28,577 nt of DNA from a virus: IMG/VR virus record IMGVR_UViG_3300046028_000212, positions 1 to 28,577 of that record; one strand, 5' to 3'. The position numbers and the translations under genes are program-made. Every line of letters begins with the position of its first letter. Positions within the stretch are counted from its first letter, which is position 1. The notes under the pieces were generated by a model. That model did no database searches. It worked only from the letters and a program-made list of their open reading frames with translations, and was not told the origin of the DNA. Shown in pieces: positions 7,657 to 14,293 of this stretch.

Positions 7657-7752
7657 TTATTTCACCAAAATGTCAAAGTAGGCCAACGCGCCCACGGTTA
7701 ATAAAAGGCCGATAAGCACGGCGGTAAGAATGTCATAAATAGCGTGTTTCAT
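7657..7752 (-). CDS. 31-residue single-pass membrane protein
   Basis: A complete 31-codon gene. After a short polar start (MKHAIYDI) comes one hydrophobic stretch (LTAVLIGLLLTVGALAYF) long enough for a membrane helix, then DILVK. The ATG overlaps the stop of the upstream gene (ATGA, 7749-7752). It could be a small inner-membrane modulator of the host, such as an exclusion or holin-like factor, but this is only inferred from topology; a lone helix this small is short for a classical holin. Confidence 0.6.
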   Translation of the reverse strand: MKHAIYDILTAVLIGLLLTVGALAYFDILVK

Positions 7753-7895
7753 TTATTTAGCCCTTGCAAATATTTGAGAATGGGAACCGCCTCATAGCGC
7801 GCGGTGTTGATCTTGGCAATGATTGAGGCTTGAAACGTCTCAAACAAGGCCGCGCCGGTTTGTTTGTCAATAATGACCCATGATGCGGTTTTCAT
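7749..7895 (-). CDS. hypothetical protein, 48 aa
   Basis: A complete 48-codon frame. The protein starts with a short beta hairpin-like part (SWVIIDKQTGAALFETFQ) and continues as a helix to LKYLQGLNK. The pattern of a strand, a turn with Lys-Gln-Thr-Gly and another strand recalls small phage proteins describing a parameter-like fold, without a known role. GGAGG lies upstream inside the end of the preceding gene, and the stop overlaps the next ATG. Confidence 0.6.
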   Translation of the reverse strand: MKTASWVIIDKQTGAALFETFQASIIAKINTARYEAVPILKYLQGLNK

Positions 7896-7898
7896 AAC

Positions 7899-8036
7899 TT
7901 ACGGCCTCCAGATTGAAAACGCGCCGTTATATTCGCGCCATGCGGTAACGGGTAACGCTAACGCGTGCCATGTGCCCGCGCATTGACGCAAAACGCAAAT
8001 TGTGCCTTTAGGGTGTCCCGCGTTGAAATAAGTCAT
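7899..8036 (-). CDS. hypothetical protein, 45 aa
   Basis: A complete 45-codon frame beginning MTYFNAGHPKGTICVLRQ and rich in Trp, Ala and Arg towards the end (WREYNGAFSIWRP). Two cysteines. The ATG overlaps the stop of the upstream gene (8033-8036) and a purine-rich GAGGGGG precedes it. It stops 3 nt before the next start. No family recognised. Confidence 0.55.
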   Translation of the reverse strand: MTYFNAGHPKGTICVLRQCAGTWHALALPVTAWREYNGAFSIWRP

Positions 8037-8221
8037 ACAGTCACCCCCTCGATCGCGGGCGAATCGGTACAGATGCACGCGACGCGTTGACCATTATCTA
8101 ATGCGCGCGCGATCAAATTGCGCCCAGTATGTGTGAAACTTTCCACGCGCATGGCGCGCCCTTGAACTTGGATAACTTGGCCAATTTTGTATTGAGCCTT
8201 AGGGATAAAAGCGAATCGCAT
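8033..8221 (-). CDS. hypothetical small beta-barrel-like protein, 62 aa, first gene of the leftward operon
   Basis: A 62-residue protein whose spacing of strands (YKIGQVIQVQGRAMRVESF, NLIARAL, GQRVACICT) suggests a small SH3/KOW-like barrel, often seen in phage proteins that bind nucleic acid or proteins. This is a fold guess, not a recognised family. AAAGGAA lies at good spacing before the ATG at 8221, and a sigma70-type promoter is about 55-80 nt upstream. It leads the eight-gene leftward operon. Confidence 0.65.
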   Translation of the reverse strand: MRFAFIPKAQYKIGQVIQVQGRAMRVESFTHTGRNLIARALDNGQRVACICTDSPAIEGVTV

Positions 8222-8249
8222 AATGTTCCTTTACTGTAGTTTAGGTTTT

Positions 8250-8269
8250 ACCGCGTTTTGTCGCGCGGT
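8250..8269. repeat. inverted repeat at the leftward transcription start
   Basis: ACCGCG (8250-8255) and CGCGGT (8264-8269) are perfect inverted repeats around 8 nt. They fall at about +1 to +20 of the leftward promoter, so they could be a repressor operator or a 5' hairpin on the mRNA. Confidence 0.5.
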
Positions 8270-8275
8270 GAATGT

Positions 8276-8303
8276 ATTGTAAGAGATTCTTTTACACTGT
8301 CAA
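8276..8303 (-). promoter_or_regulatory. sigma70-type promoter of the leftward small-gene operon
   Basis: Read on the minus strand: a perfect -35 TTGACA (8303-8298), a 16-nt spacer and TACAAT (8281-8276), one base off the -10 consensus. Predicted start near 8269, about 48 nt before the first ATG at 8221. It is the best promoter match in the window and points to use of the host RNA polymerase, so the operon is likely expressed early. Confidence 0.75.
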
Positions 8304-8382
8304 GCACTATTTAGCATGTATGCGCATTTTGCATAAAGTGTGTGTTAATGTGTATTTGCGTGGGTAGTGAAAACGTACCTCA

Positions 8383-8711
8383 ATGACTCACGCGGGAAGC
8401 CATGTGCAATAAGGCTTTTTGCTTGTTGTGTGTCAATGTGAGTTATGTTTTTCTAATAACTAAAAAAAATATATGTGTGTAAGTTTGTGTAAAGTACGCC
8501 GTTCTGGGCGCGCTTGAAAGTACCGCCCACGACTGCCCACATGACCCACAAACCGCGTGCACAAAGTTCGTGCCTTTTCCGCGTGAGTCATGGTGAGTCA
8601 TAAAAAGGGAATGACCCACAATGACTCACAAAGCATAACGGCGCGCAAAACCATGCAGCACAATGTTGCAGTGCAACATGACCGCACAAACCATGGCACA
8701 CAATGACCCAC
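8383..8711. repeat. iteron-like family of 9-bp repeats ATGACYCAC
   Basis: Seven exact copies: ATGACTCAC at 8383-8391 and 8621-8629; ATGACCCAC at 8541-8549, 8611-8619 and 8703-8711; and the reverse GTGAGTCAT at 8583-8591 and 8593-8601. The core cluster 8583-8629 has two reverse copies 10 bp apart facing two forward copies 10 bp apart, so each pair lies on one face of the helix. Imperfect copies occur near 8678 and 8720. The order suggests cooperative binding of a protein. Confidence 0.75.
8663..8679. promoter_or_regulatory. 17-bp perfect palindrome, operator-like
   Basis: ATGTTGCA and TGCAACAT flank a single G. The size and symmetry fit a binding site for a dimeric helix-turn-helix regulator. 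It lies between the 9-bp repeat cluster and the terminase genes. No regulator gene is visible in the window. Confidence 0.5.
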
Positions 8712-8859
8712 CGGCCAAAATGACCAGGAGGCCGAGGGGGAGGGGGTAGGGCCGGCGGCAAAGGGCCAGCAGAAACGTACGGATCGTGAACAATTTTTTT
8801 TAGCTACAAAATTTTTTTTCTTGTAGAATAAAAGCACTCGCAAACGCGCAGGAGAACAC

Positions 8860-9288
8860 ATGTTCCATTCGATTCCATTTACACCGCGCAAGGTCGAAGC
8901 GACAGAGTCGCGCTTGAAAGCGGTGTACGACGCCGCCAAACTTGGCCTTAAAGGCGACACCTTAGCGCTTGCCGCTGGCATGTTGCCCACCGAATACCGA
9001 CAACTTACGCAACTTGACCCCGTCGTTGAGATGGCTGCGCAAAAAGGCAAAGCCGACGGTGAGATAGAAATGGCCAACATCATGCGCAAGGCGGCGCTAG
9101 ATGGCGACGCCAAGATGGCGTTAGAAGTCTTAAAGCACCAGCACGGCTGGGTGGCCAAGCAAGCCATATCTGTCGAGGTAGATCAGCGCATATCCATCAC
9201 AGGCGCGCTGGCCGAGGCACAGAAGCGCGTATTAGACGTAACAGACGTAGAAGCCAAACACCATGCAATCGACCATATACAGCGCTGA
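8860..9288 (+). CDS. terminase small subunit
   Basis: A 142-residue protein directly before and overlapping (26 nt) the large terminase gene. The N-terminal half reads as a small helix-turn-helix (AVYDAAKLGLKGDTLALAAGMLPTEYRQL), followed by a helical oligomerisation region with the phrase GDAKMALEVLKHQHGWVAK, typical of small terminases. It would recognise the packaging site on the phage DNA and hand it to the large subunit; in related phages that site often lies within or just before this gene. AGGAG precedes the ATG at 8860. It starts the late rightward block. Confidence 0.82.
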   Translation: MFHSIPFTPRKVEATESRLKAVYDAAKLGLKGDTLALAAGMLPTEYRQLTQLDPVVEMAAQKGKADGEIEMANIMRKAALDGDAKMALEVLKHQHGWVAKQAISVEVDQRISITGALAEAQKRVLDVTDVEAKHHAIDHIQR

Positions 9289-10789
9289 AGACGAGCAAGA
9301 ACTAATGGCGCGTTTATGGGCGCCAGCCATCAAGGACAACCCGTTAGCGTTTGTAATGTTTGCGTTTCCTTGGGGTCAGCCTGGCACACCGCTGGAACAT
9401 TTCAAAGGCCCACGCAAATGGCAGCGTGAAGTCTTGCAACAAATTACAGACCACATCAAACAGAATCAAGGCAAGCTAGACTTTAATACCCTCAGACATG
9501 CCGTGTCATCTGGCCGTGGTATTGGTAAGTCAGCCTTAGTGTCATGGATCACAATCTGGATGCTGACCACGCGGATTGGCTCGACGACCATCATCTCGGC
9601 CAACAGTGAGTCTCAATTGCGAAGTGTCACTTGGGCCGAGATTACCAAATGGTTAGCAACTGCTATCAACAGCCATTGGTTTGAGGTGTCGGCCACCCGC
9701 GTGATGCCCGCCAAGTGGCTCACGGAATTAGTCGAGCGTGATCTCAAGAAAGGCACCAGATATTGGGGCGTCGAAGGGCGCTTGTGGTCAGCAGAGAACC
9801 CAGATGCGTACGCGGGCGTCCACAACTTTGACGGTGTGTTGGTGGTGTTTGACGAGGCCAGCGGTATTGACGACTCAATTTGGGCGGTGACGTCTGGCTT
9901 CTTTACAGAGAACACGCCCAACAGGTTTTGGATGGCGTTCTCTAACCCACGGCGCAACACGGGGTACTTTTACGAAGCGTTTAATTCCAAGCGGGAGTTT
10001 TGGGTAACCAAGGTGGTGGACGCCCGAACGGTTGAAGGCACGGACAAGCAGACGTATCAGCAGATCATTGACGAATACGGCCCTGACTCATCACAGGCGC
10101 ACGTCGAGGTGTACGGTCAATTTCCGTCTGAAGGCGACGATCAATTCATTTCGGTCAGTTTGGTAGACGACGCAATGAAGCGACCTAAGTATCAGGATCA
10201 GTCAGCACCCATAGTGATCGGCGTTGACCCCGCGCGGTTTGGTGCAGACGCAACAGTCATCGCTGTGCGGCAAGGTCGGGACATTATTAGCATCCAGCGC
10301 CATAGAGGCGACGACACCATGACGGTGGTTGGCCATGTGATCGAGGCTATCGAGCAGTATCGGCCTACGCTAGTGGTGATTGACGAAGGCGGCTTGGGTG
10401 CAGGTATTGTTGACCGTTTGAAAGAGCAAAGGTACAAAGTTAAAGGTGTCAACTTTGGCAATAAATCGACAAATCCGATCATGTATGGCAACAAAAGGGC
10501 CGAAATGTGGGGGAAAATGAAGGATTGGTTGAAAACTGCTTCGATCCCGCTTGACAGGTTTCTTAAAACTGATTTAATTTCGCCTATGATGAAACCCGAC
10601 TCTAAGGGTACGATATTTTTGGAGTCAAAAAAGGACATGAAATCGCGCGGGTTAGCCTCTCCAGACGCGGCTGACGCGATCTGCGTGACTTTTGCCTTTG
10701 CCGTAGCCCACCGCGAGGCGCGTGAATCCACGCAGCGCCGAGCGTACAGTGACAGAGGCGTGGTTGCAACTTCTTGGATGGGATCATGA
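9263..10789 (+). CDS. terminase large subunit
   Basis: A 508-residue packaging motor. The ATPase half has Walker A SGRGIGKSA (Lys89) and Walker B VLVVFDEAS (Asp197, Glu198). The RNase H-like nuclease half has GVDPARFGAD (Asp322), VVIDEGG (Asp374) and SPDAADA (Asp468, Asp471). It pumps DNA into the empty head through the portal and cuts it. The ATG at 9263 lies within the small-subunit gene with a poor ribosome binding site, so coupling is likely; an ATG at 9305 is an alternative. The stop overlaps the next ATG (10786-10789). Confidence 0.95.
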   Translation: MQSTIYSAEDEQELMARLWAPAIKDNPLAFVMFAFPWGQPGTPLEHFKGPRKWQREVLQQITDHIKQNQGKLDFNTLRHAVSSGRGIGKSALVSWITIWMLTTRIGSTTIISANSESQLRSVTWAEITKWLATAINSHWFEVSATRVMPAKWLTELVERDLKKGTRYWGVEGRLWSAENPDAYAGVHNFDGVLVVFDEASGIDDSIWAVTSGFFTENTPNRFWMAFSNPRRNTGYFYEAFNSKREFWVTKVVDARTVEGTDKQTYQQIIDEYGPDSSQAHVEVYGQFPSEGDDQFISVSLVDDAMKRPKYQDQSAPIVIGVDPARFGADATVIAVRQGRDIISIQRHRGDDTMTVVGHVIEAIEQYRPTLVVIDEGGLGAGIVDRLKEQRYKVKGVNFGNKSTNPIMYGNKRAEMWGKMKDWLKTASIPLDRFLKTDLISPMMKPDSKGTIFLESKKDMKSRGLASPDAADAICVTFAFAVAHREARESTQRRAYSDRGVVATSWMGS

Positions 10790-11043
10790 CGAAGAAATCA
10801 GTATCACTGTCAGTCGGACGCGGCGAAAAGTTGCCGGTCAGCAAGGGCGCTGGCTTGACGGCCAAAGGGCGTGAGAAGTACAACCGCGAGACTGGCTCAA
10901 ACCTTAAAGCGCCAGCGCCTAACCCTAAAACCAAGGCAGACCAAGGTCGCAAGGATTCATTTTGTGCAAGGATGGGCGCTGTAGCGGCCAACGCCAAGGA
11001 CGGCGAACGCGCTAAAGCAGCTCTTAAACGATGGAAATGTTGA
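10786..11043 (+). CDS. small basic conserved phage protein (DUF6321-like)
   Basis: An 85-residue, Lys/Arg/Gly-rich protein. Phrases such as GRGEKLPVSKGAGLTAKGR, YNRETGSNLKAPAPNPK and KDSFCARMGA with a C-terminal RWKC match, from memory, the short family named DUF6321 that is common in aquatic phages beside terminase or portal genes. The function is unknown; its charge suggests contact with DNA or RNA. The start at 10786 is chosen because it overlaps the terminase stop (ATGA); an ATG at 10774 would add four residues. Confidence 0.75.
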   Translation: MTKKSVSLSVGRGEKLPVSKGAGLTAKGREKYNRETGSNLKAPAPNPKTKADQGRKDSFCARMGAVAANAKDGERAKAALKRWKC

Positions 11044-11044
11044 T

Positions 11045-11197
11045 ATGGCTACCAAACCCGGACTCTATGCAAATATTCACGCAAAACAGGCTCGTATAGC
11101 CGCTGGCAGCAAAGAAAAAATGCGCCAGCCAGGCGCCAAAGGCGCACCAACAGCCAAAGACTTTAAAGAGTCTGCTAAAACTGCAAAGAAGAAATGA
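11045..11197 (+). CDS. small basic conserved phage protein, 50 aa
   Basis: A complete 50-codon gene. The protein is polar and Lys/Ala-rich: KPGLYANIHAKQARIAAGS, then MRQPGAKGAPTAKDF and a lysine tail. This KPGLYANIHAK pattern is familiar from small phage proteins next to the preceding family in aquatic phages, but no function is known. Only 1 nt separates it from the upstream stop and its stop overlaps the GroES-like start (11194-11197). Confidence 0.72.
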   Translation: MATKPGLYANIHAKQARIAAGSKEKMRQPGAKGAPTAKDFKESAKTAKKK

Positions 11198-11427
11198 AAG
11201 CACTGCAAGACTGCATCATCATTGAGCGCGATGTGGACAAGCACCCCTTGTTTGTATTGCCTCAGACTGAGAAGCTAGGCACTGGCATTGCAATTTCGAT
11301 TGGCCCAAAATGCCTAGACATCAAAGTTGGTGACCATGTATACTTCGATGTAGGGCAAGAATTTAAGCAGGATGGCAAAGATTATGTCATCATGCGTGAG
11401 CCTCACATTTTAGGGGTTTTGGAATGA
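11194..11427 (+). CDS. GroES-like co-chaperonin
   Basis: A 77-residue protein of the GroES (Cpn10) fold. The start ALQDCIIIERD matches the GroES beta strand PLxDRVxVKR; the middle has GIAISIGP and KVGDHVYFDVGQEF, and the end YVIMREPHILGVLE matches the GroES DILA segment. A short loop KHPLFVLPQTEK sits where the mobile GroEL-binding loop would be, with FVL where GroES has IVL. It is shorter than bacterial GroES (about 95 aa). Phages such as T4 (gp31) and RB49 use their own co-chaperonin to fold the coat protein in host GroEL, so the same role is likely here. It is followed directly by the portal gene. Confidence 0.82.
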   Translation: MKALQDCIIIERDVDKHPLFVLPQTEKLGTGIAISIGPKCLDIKVGDHVYFDVGQEFKQDGKDYVIMREPHILGVLE

Positions 11428-13616
11428 ATGATCCTACTGGTATTGTTGCGGCGGCTAACGTAGCTGCTGGCGGTAAGCCTAAAAAGAGTGCTTCAGATAT
11501 ATTGACAACCGCCCGTGCGCGGTTGGACATGGCTGTCTCCGCGTTGGCCGAGAGCCGCGAAGATGAGATAGATGATCTGCGCTTTTATGCTGGATCGCCT
11601 GACAATCACTGGCAGTGGCCTGCTGACGTATTGGCCACCCGTGGCGCGGTGCAAGGTCAAACGATTAACGCCCGCCCAACACTCACAATTAACAAACTGC
11701 CGCAACACGTTCGTCAAGTGACGAATGACATGCGTCAGAACCGCCCAGGCGCGAAGGTCATCCCTGTGGATGACAATGCTGACGTGGAAGTGGCTGACAT
11801 CTTCAACGGCATGATTCGCCACATTGAGTACATCTCTGACGCTGACGTGGCATACGACACGGCTTGCGAGAATCAGGTGTCTTACGGCGAAGGCTACATT
11901 ACCTTGATGACCGAATATTGTGACGAAAACACATTCGATCAGGACATCAAGATTGGCCGTGTTCGCAATTCTTTCTCGGTCTACATGGATCCTTTGATCC
12001 AAGATCCAACGGGTGCGGATGCCACGTATTGTTTTATTACCGAAGACCTGACCAAAGCAGAATATGAGCGCCAGTATCCTGATGCCGCGCCTATCTCTAC
12101 CTTGCAATCCCTTGGTGTGGGTGATCAGTCAATCAGCAATTGGCTCAATGAAGACACTGTGCGCATTGCTGGGTACTACTACATTGACTATGACCAGACA
12201 ACTTTAAATCTGTACCCAGGCAATCAGACTGCATTTGAAGGCACGCCGGAAGACAAGGTTTTGCGGTTGCAATTTGGCAAACCCAAGCGCAGCCGTGAGT
12301 CTGACCGCCCACGGGTTAAGTATTGCAAGATCAATGGGTATGAAATTCTTGAAGAAAAAGAATGGGCTGGCAAATGGATTCCTGTGATCCGTGTTGTTGG
12401 TAACGAGTTTGAGGTCGATGGCCGTTTGTATGTCTCCGGCCTTGTGCGTAACGCCAAGGATGCCCAGCGCATGTACAACTATTGGGTGAGCCAAGAAGCT
12501 GAAATGTTGGCTCTGGCGCCCAAAGCTCCTTTTATTGGCTATGGTGGCCAGTTCGAGGGCTATGAGGACAAGTGGAAAACTGCTAACACAAATAATTGGC
12601 CATATCTAGAGGTAAACCCTGATGTGACTGATGGCCAAGGTGCGGTGTTGCCGATACCCCAACGCGCCCAACCGCCAATGGCTTCTAGTGGATTGCTCCA
12701 AGCCAAGGCTGGCGCATCTGAGGACATCAAGTCTACAACTGGCCAATACAATGCTTCGCTTGGTATTGGCGGCAATGAAAGAAGCGGTAAAGCCATTCTG
12801 GCTCGTCAGCGCGAGGGTGATGTTGGCACATACCACTATGGCGACAACCTGACACGCGCTGTGCGCCACGTTGCCCGTCAACTGGTGGATTTGATCCCCA
12901 AGATTTACGACACCCAGCGCATTGCTCGCATCATTGGTGAAGATGGCGAGACTAAGATGGTCAAGATCAACCCAGAGCAGCCGCAACCTGTTAACAAGAT
13001 TGTGGATCAGGCCGGTATTGTGATTGAGAAGATCTACAATCCAGGCGTGGGCAAGTACGATGTGGTGGCTACCACTGGCCCAGGCTATGCAACCAAACGC
13101 CAAGCGGCATTGGAAGCCATGGCTCAACTCTTACAGGGTAATCCCCAACTGTGGGCTGTGGCTGGCGACTTGTTTGTTAAGAACATGGACTGGCCTGGTG
13201 CGCAGGAGATGGCCAAGCGTTTTGCCAAGACCATTGATCCCAAGTTCTTGTCTGATGGTGACGAAGATCCAGCATTGCAGGCCGCACAGCAACAGATTCA
13301 GGCCATGGGTCAAGAGATGGAGCAGATGTACCAAATGATCCAGAATGTTGGCAAGTCTATTGAAGTGCAAGACATGGAGCGCAAAGACTTTGAGGCTCAG
13401 ATTAAACTTTATGATGCTGAGACTAAACGCATTGCCGCTGTGCAGGCGGGCATGAGCGAAGAACAGATCCAAGATATTGCCATGGGTGTTGTTGCTGCGG
13501 CCATGGAGTCGCAAAACACAATGAACCAGATGCCTGAAATGCGCGAGGAATCCATGCCTATGGAGATGATGCCTCCTTCGCAAGAGATGATGCCACCACA
13601 AGGAATGCCACAATGA
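11424..13616 (+). CDS. portal protein (P22 gp1-like)
   Basis: A 730-residue portal protein, the size and style of the P22 gp1 family. Typical segments are LNTARPTLTINKLPQHVRQVTND-like text at about residues 75-105 (here NARPTLTINKLPQ), then ENQVSYGEGYI and PFSVYMDP-like SFSVYMDPLIQDPTG. The C-terminal third is a long helical region rich in Gln, Met and Glu that should form the barrel, ending in a Met/Pro/Gln tail (MPMEMMPPSQEMMP). Twelve copies form the ring through which the terminase threads DNA. It overlaps the GroES-like gene by 4 nt and the next gene by 4 nt. Confidence 0.92.
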   Translation: MNDPTGIVAAANVAAGGKPKKSASDILTTARARLDMAVSALAESREDEIDDLRFYAGSPDNHWQWPADVLATRGAVQGQTINARPTLTINKLPQHVRQVTNDMRQNRPGAKVIPVDDNADVEVADIFNGMIRHIEYISDADVAYDTACENQVSYGEGYITLMTEYCDENTFDQDIKIGRVRNSFSVYMDPLIQDPTGADATYCFITEDLTKAEYERQYPDAAPISTLQSLGVGDQSISNWLNEDTVRIAGYYYIDYDQTTLNLYPGNQTAFEGTPEDKVLRLQFGKPKRSRESDRPRVKYCKINGYEILEEKEWAGKWIPVIRVVGNEFEVDGRLYVSGLVRNAKDAQRMYNYWVSQEAEMLALAPKAPFIGYGGQFEGYEDKWKTANTNNWPYLEVNPDVTDGQGAVLPIPQRAQPPMASSGLLQAKAGASEDIKSTTGQYNASLGIGGNERSGKAILARQREGDVGTYHYGDNLTRAVRHVARQLVDLIPKIYDTQRIARIIGEDGETKMVKINPEQPQPVNKIVDQAGIVIEKIYNPGVGKYDVVATTGPGYATKRQAALEAMAQLLQGNPQLWAVAGDLFVKNMDWPGAQEMAKRFAKTIDPKFLSDGDEDPALQAAQQQIQAMGQEMEQMYQMIQNVGKSIEVQDMERKDFEAQIKLYDAETKRIAAVQAGMSEEQIQDIAMGVVAAAMESQNTMNQMPEMREESMPMEMMPPSQEMMPPQGMPQ

Positions 13617-13975
13617 AAGCAAATGAATTTTTAGGTTTGTTGTTCTTGGCTCGGGATGTTGCACATTCCGTGCATTTGAACACTCGCAGCTTTAGCAAGC
13701 ACGAAGCGCTCAATATCTTCTATAACCGCATCATTGGTGCGGCTGATGACTTTGCCGAAGCCTACCAAGGCCGGTACGGTCTGATTGGCCCAATTACCTT
13801 GAATTCAGCTAAGAAGACGGCTAACATCACTGAATTCTTGCAAGATTCTCTTGCTGAAATTGAAGCCGCAAGATACGATGTGGCTGATAAATCTGATTCA
13901 TCACTGCAACAATTGATAGATAATATCGTTGAGATATATCTTCGCACGCTGTACAAGCTCAAATTCTTGGCATAA
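13613..13975 (+). CDS. conserved phage protein (DUF5856-like)
   Basis: A 120-residue all-helical protein. Phrases LGLLFLARDVAHSVHLNTRSFSKHEALN, IIGAADDFAEAYQGRYG and the ending IVEIYLRTLYKLKFLA match, from memory, the DUF5856 family of marine and freshwater phages. Pairs of His and Glu in the helices (AHSVH, KHEAL, DFAEAY) recall ferritin-like bundles but I see no complete di-metal set. Function unknown. The start overlaps the portal stop by ATGA. Confidence 0.75.
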   Translation: MKANEFLGLLFLARDVAHSVHLNTRSFSKHEALNIFYNRIIGAADDFAEAYQGRYGLIGPITLNSAKKTANITEFLQDSLAEIEAARYDVADKSDSSLQQLIDNIVEIYLRTLYKLKFLA

Positions 13976-13981
13976 GGAAAT

Positions 13982-14293
13982 ATGATGGAACTACTTAACC
14001 CGATGAGCAAAGCGGATTTCCCCGCTTTTACTGCAACAGCCGGTGCAAGCGCAGGCAACACAACCGCATGGAACGCTGGCCCTCAAGGCGTTTTGGTTTG
14101 GTGCGAGGTGCCTTGCTACGTTGAAGTCGGTGTGGGCGCTGTTGCCACCAGCGCCAGCACACCAATTCCAGCTTACACGCCAATCCCTTTTGTTCTGACA
14201 CTCAGTTCAAACGGCTCCCCTTGGCGGGTCAGTGTGATACGAATTGGTAGCACAGATGGCACTGCGTACTGCAAACCAATTAACAAGCAATGA
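13982..14293 (+). CDS. small beta-rich virion protein, 103 aa
   Basis: A 103-residue mostly beta-strand protein with no signal peptide. The alternating pattern VLVWCEVPCYVEVGVGAV, PAYTPIPFVLTL and RVSVIRIGSTDGTAYCKPI resembles small phage decoration or fibre-associated proteins that sit near tail fibre genes. AAGGAAAT precedes 13982; an ATG at 13985 is an equal choice. The stop overlaps the next start. The exact role is not known. Confidence 0.65.
   Translation: MMELLNPMSKADFPAFTATAGASAGNTTAWNAGPQGVLVWCEVPCYVEVGVGAVATSASTPIPAYTPIPFVLTLSSNGSPWRVSVIRIGSTDGTAYCKPINKQ

Larger units (their letters stand above)
8222..8859. other. 638-nt non-coding control region between divergent operons
   Basis: No convincing gene lies here; only short unsupported frames exist. 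From left to right it holds the leftward promoter with an inverted repeat at its start site, an AT-rich stretch (about 8441-8483), a family of 9-bp repeats, a 17-bp palindrome, G-runs (8736-8751), and two T8 tracts (8794-8801 and 8812-8819). A weak -10-like TAGAAT (8824-8829) lies about 30 nt before the small terminase gene but has no good -35. Together this suggests a replication origin, operator cluster or packaging site; which one cannot be decided by eye. Confidence 0.7.

Noticed and set aside
8541-8711. CRISPR array
   Set aside because: The repeats are only 9 bp, occur in both orientations and have irregular spacing, unlike CRISPR repeats and spacers.
8272-8726. Several frames of 20-31 codons on the plus strand in the control region (for example from 8272, 8402, 8541 and 8611)
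   Set aside because: Some start inside copies of the 9-bp repeat merely because it begins with ATG; no coherent products or spacing to ribosome binding sites, and one would cross the leftward promoter.
8736-8760. Classical four-run G-quadruplex
   Set aside because: Only three runs of three or more G are present, followed by pairs of G; a two-layer or bulged form is possible but not supported enough to call.
8598-9167. 189-codon leftward frame across the small terminase gene and the control region
   Set aside because: It is antisense to a well-supported terminase gene and crosses the repeat and palindrome region; its product is Cys/Ser/Trp-rich without any recognisable domain.
12606-13127. 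173-codon leftward frame antisense to the portal gene
   Set aside because: Shadow of the portal codons; the portal frame is clearly the coding one.
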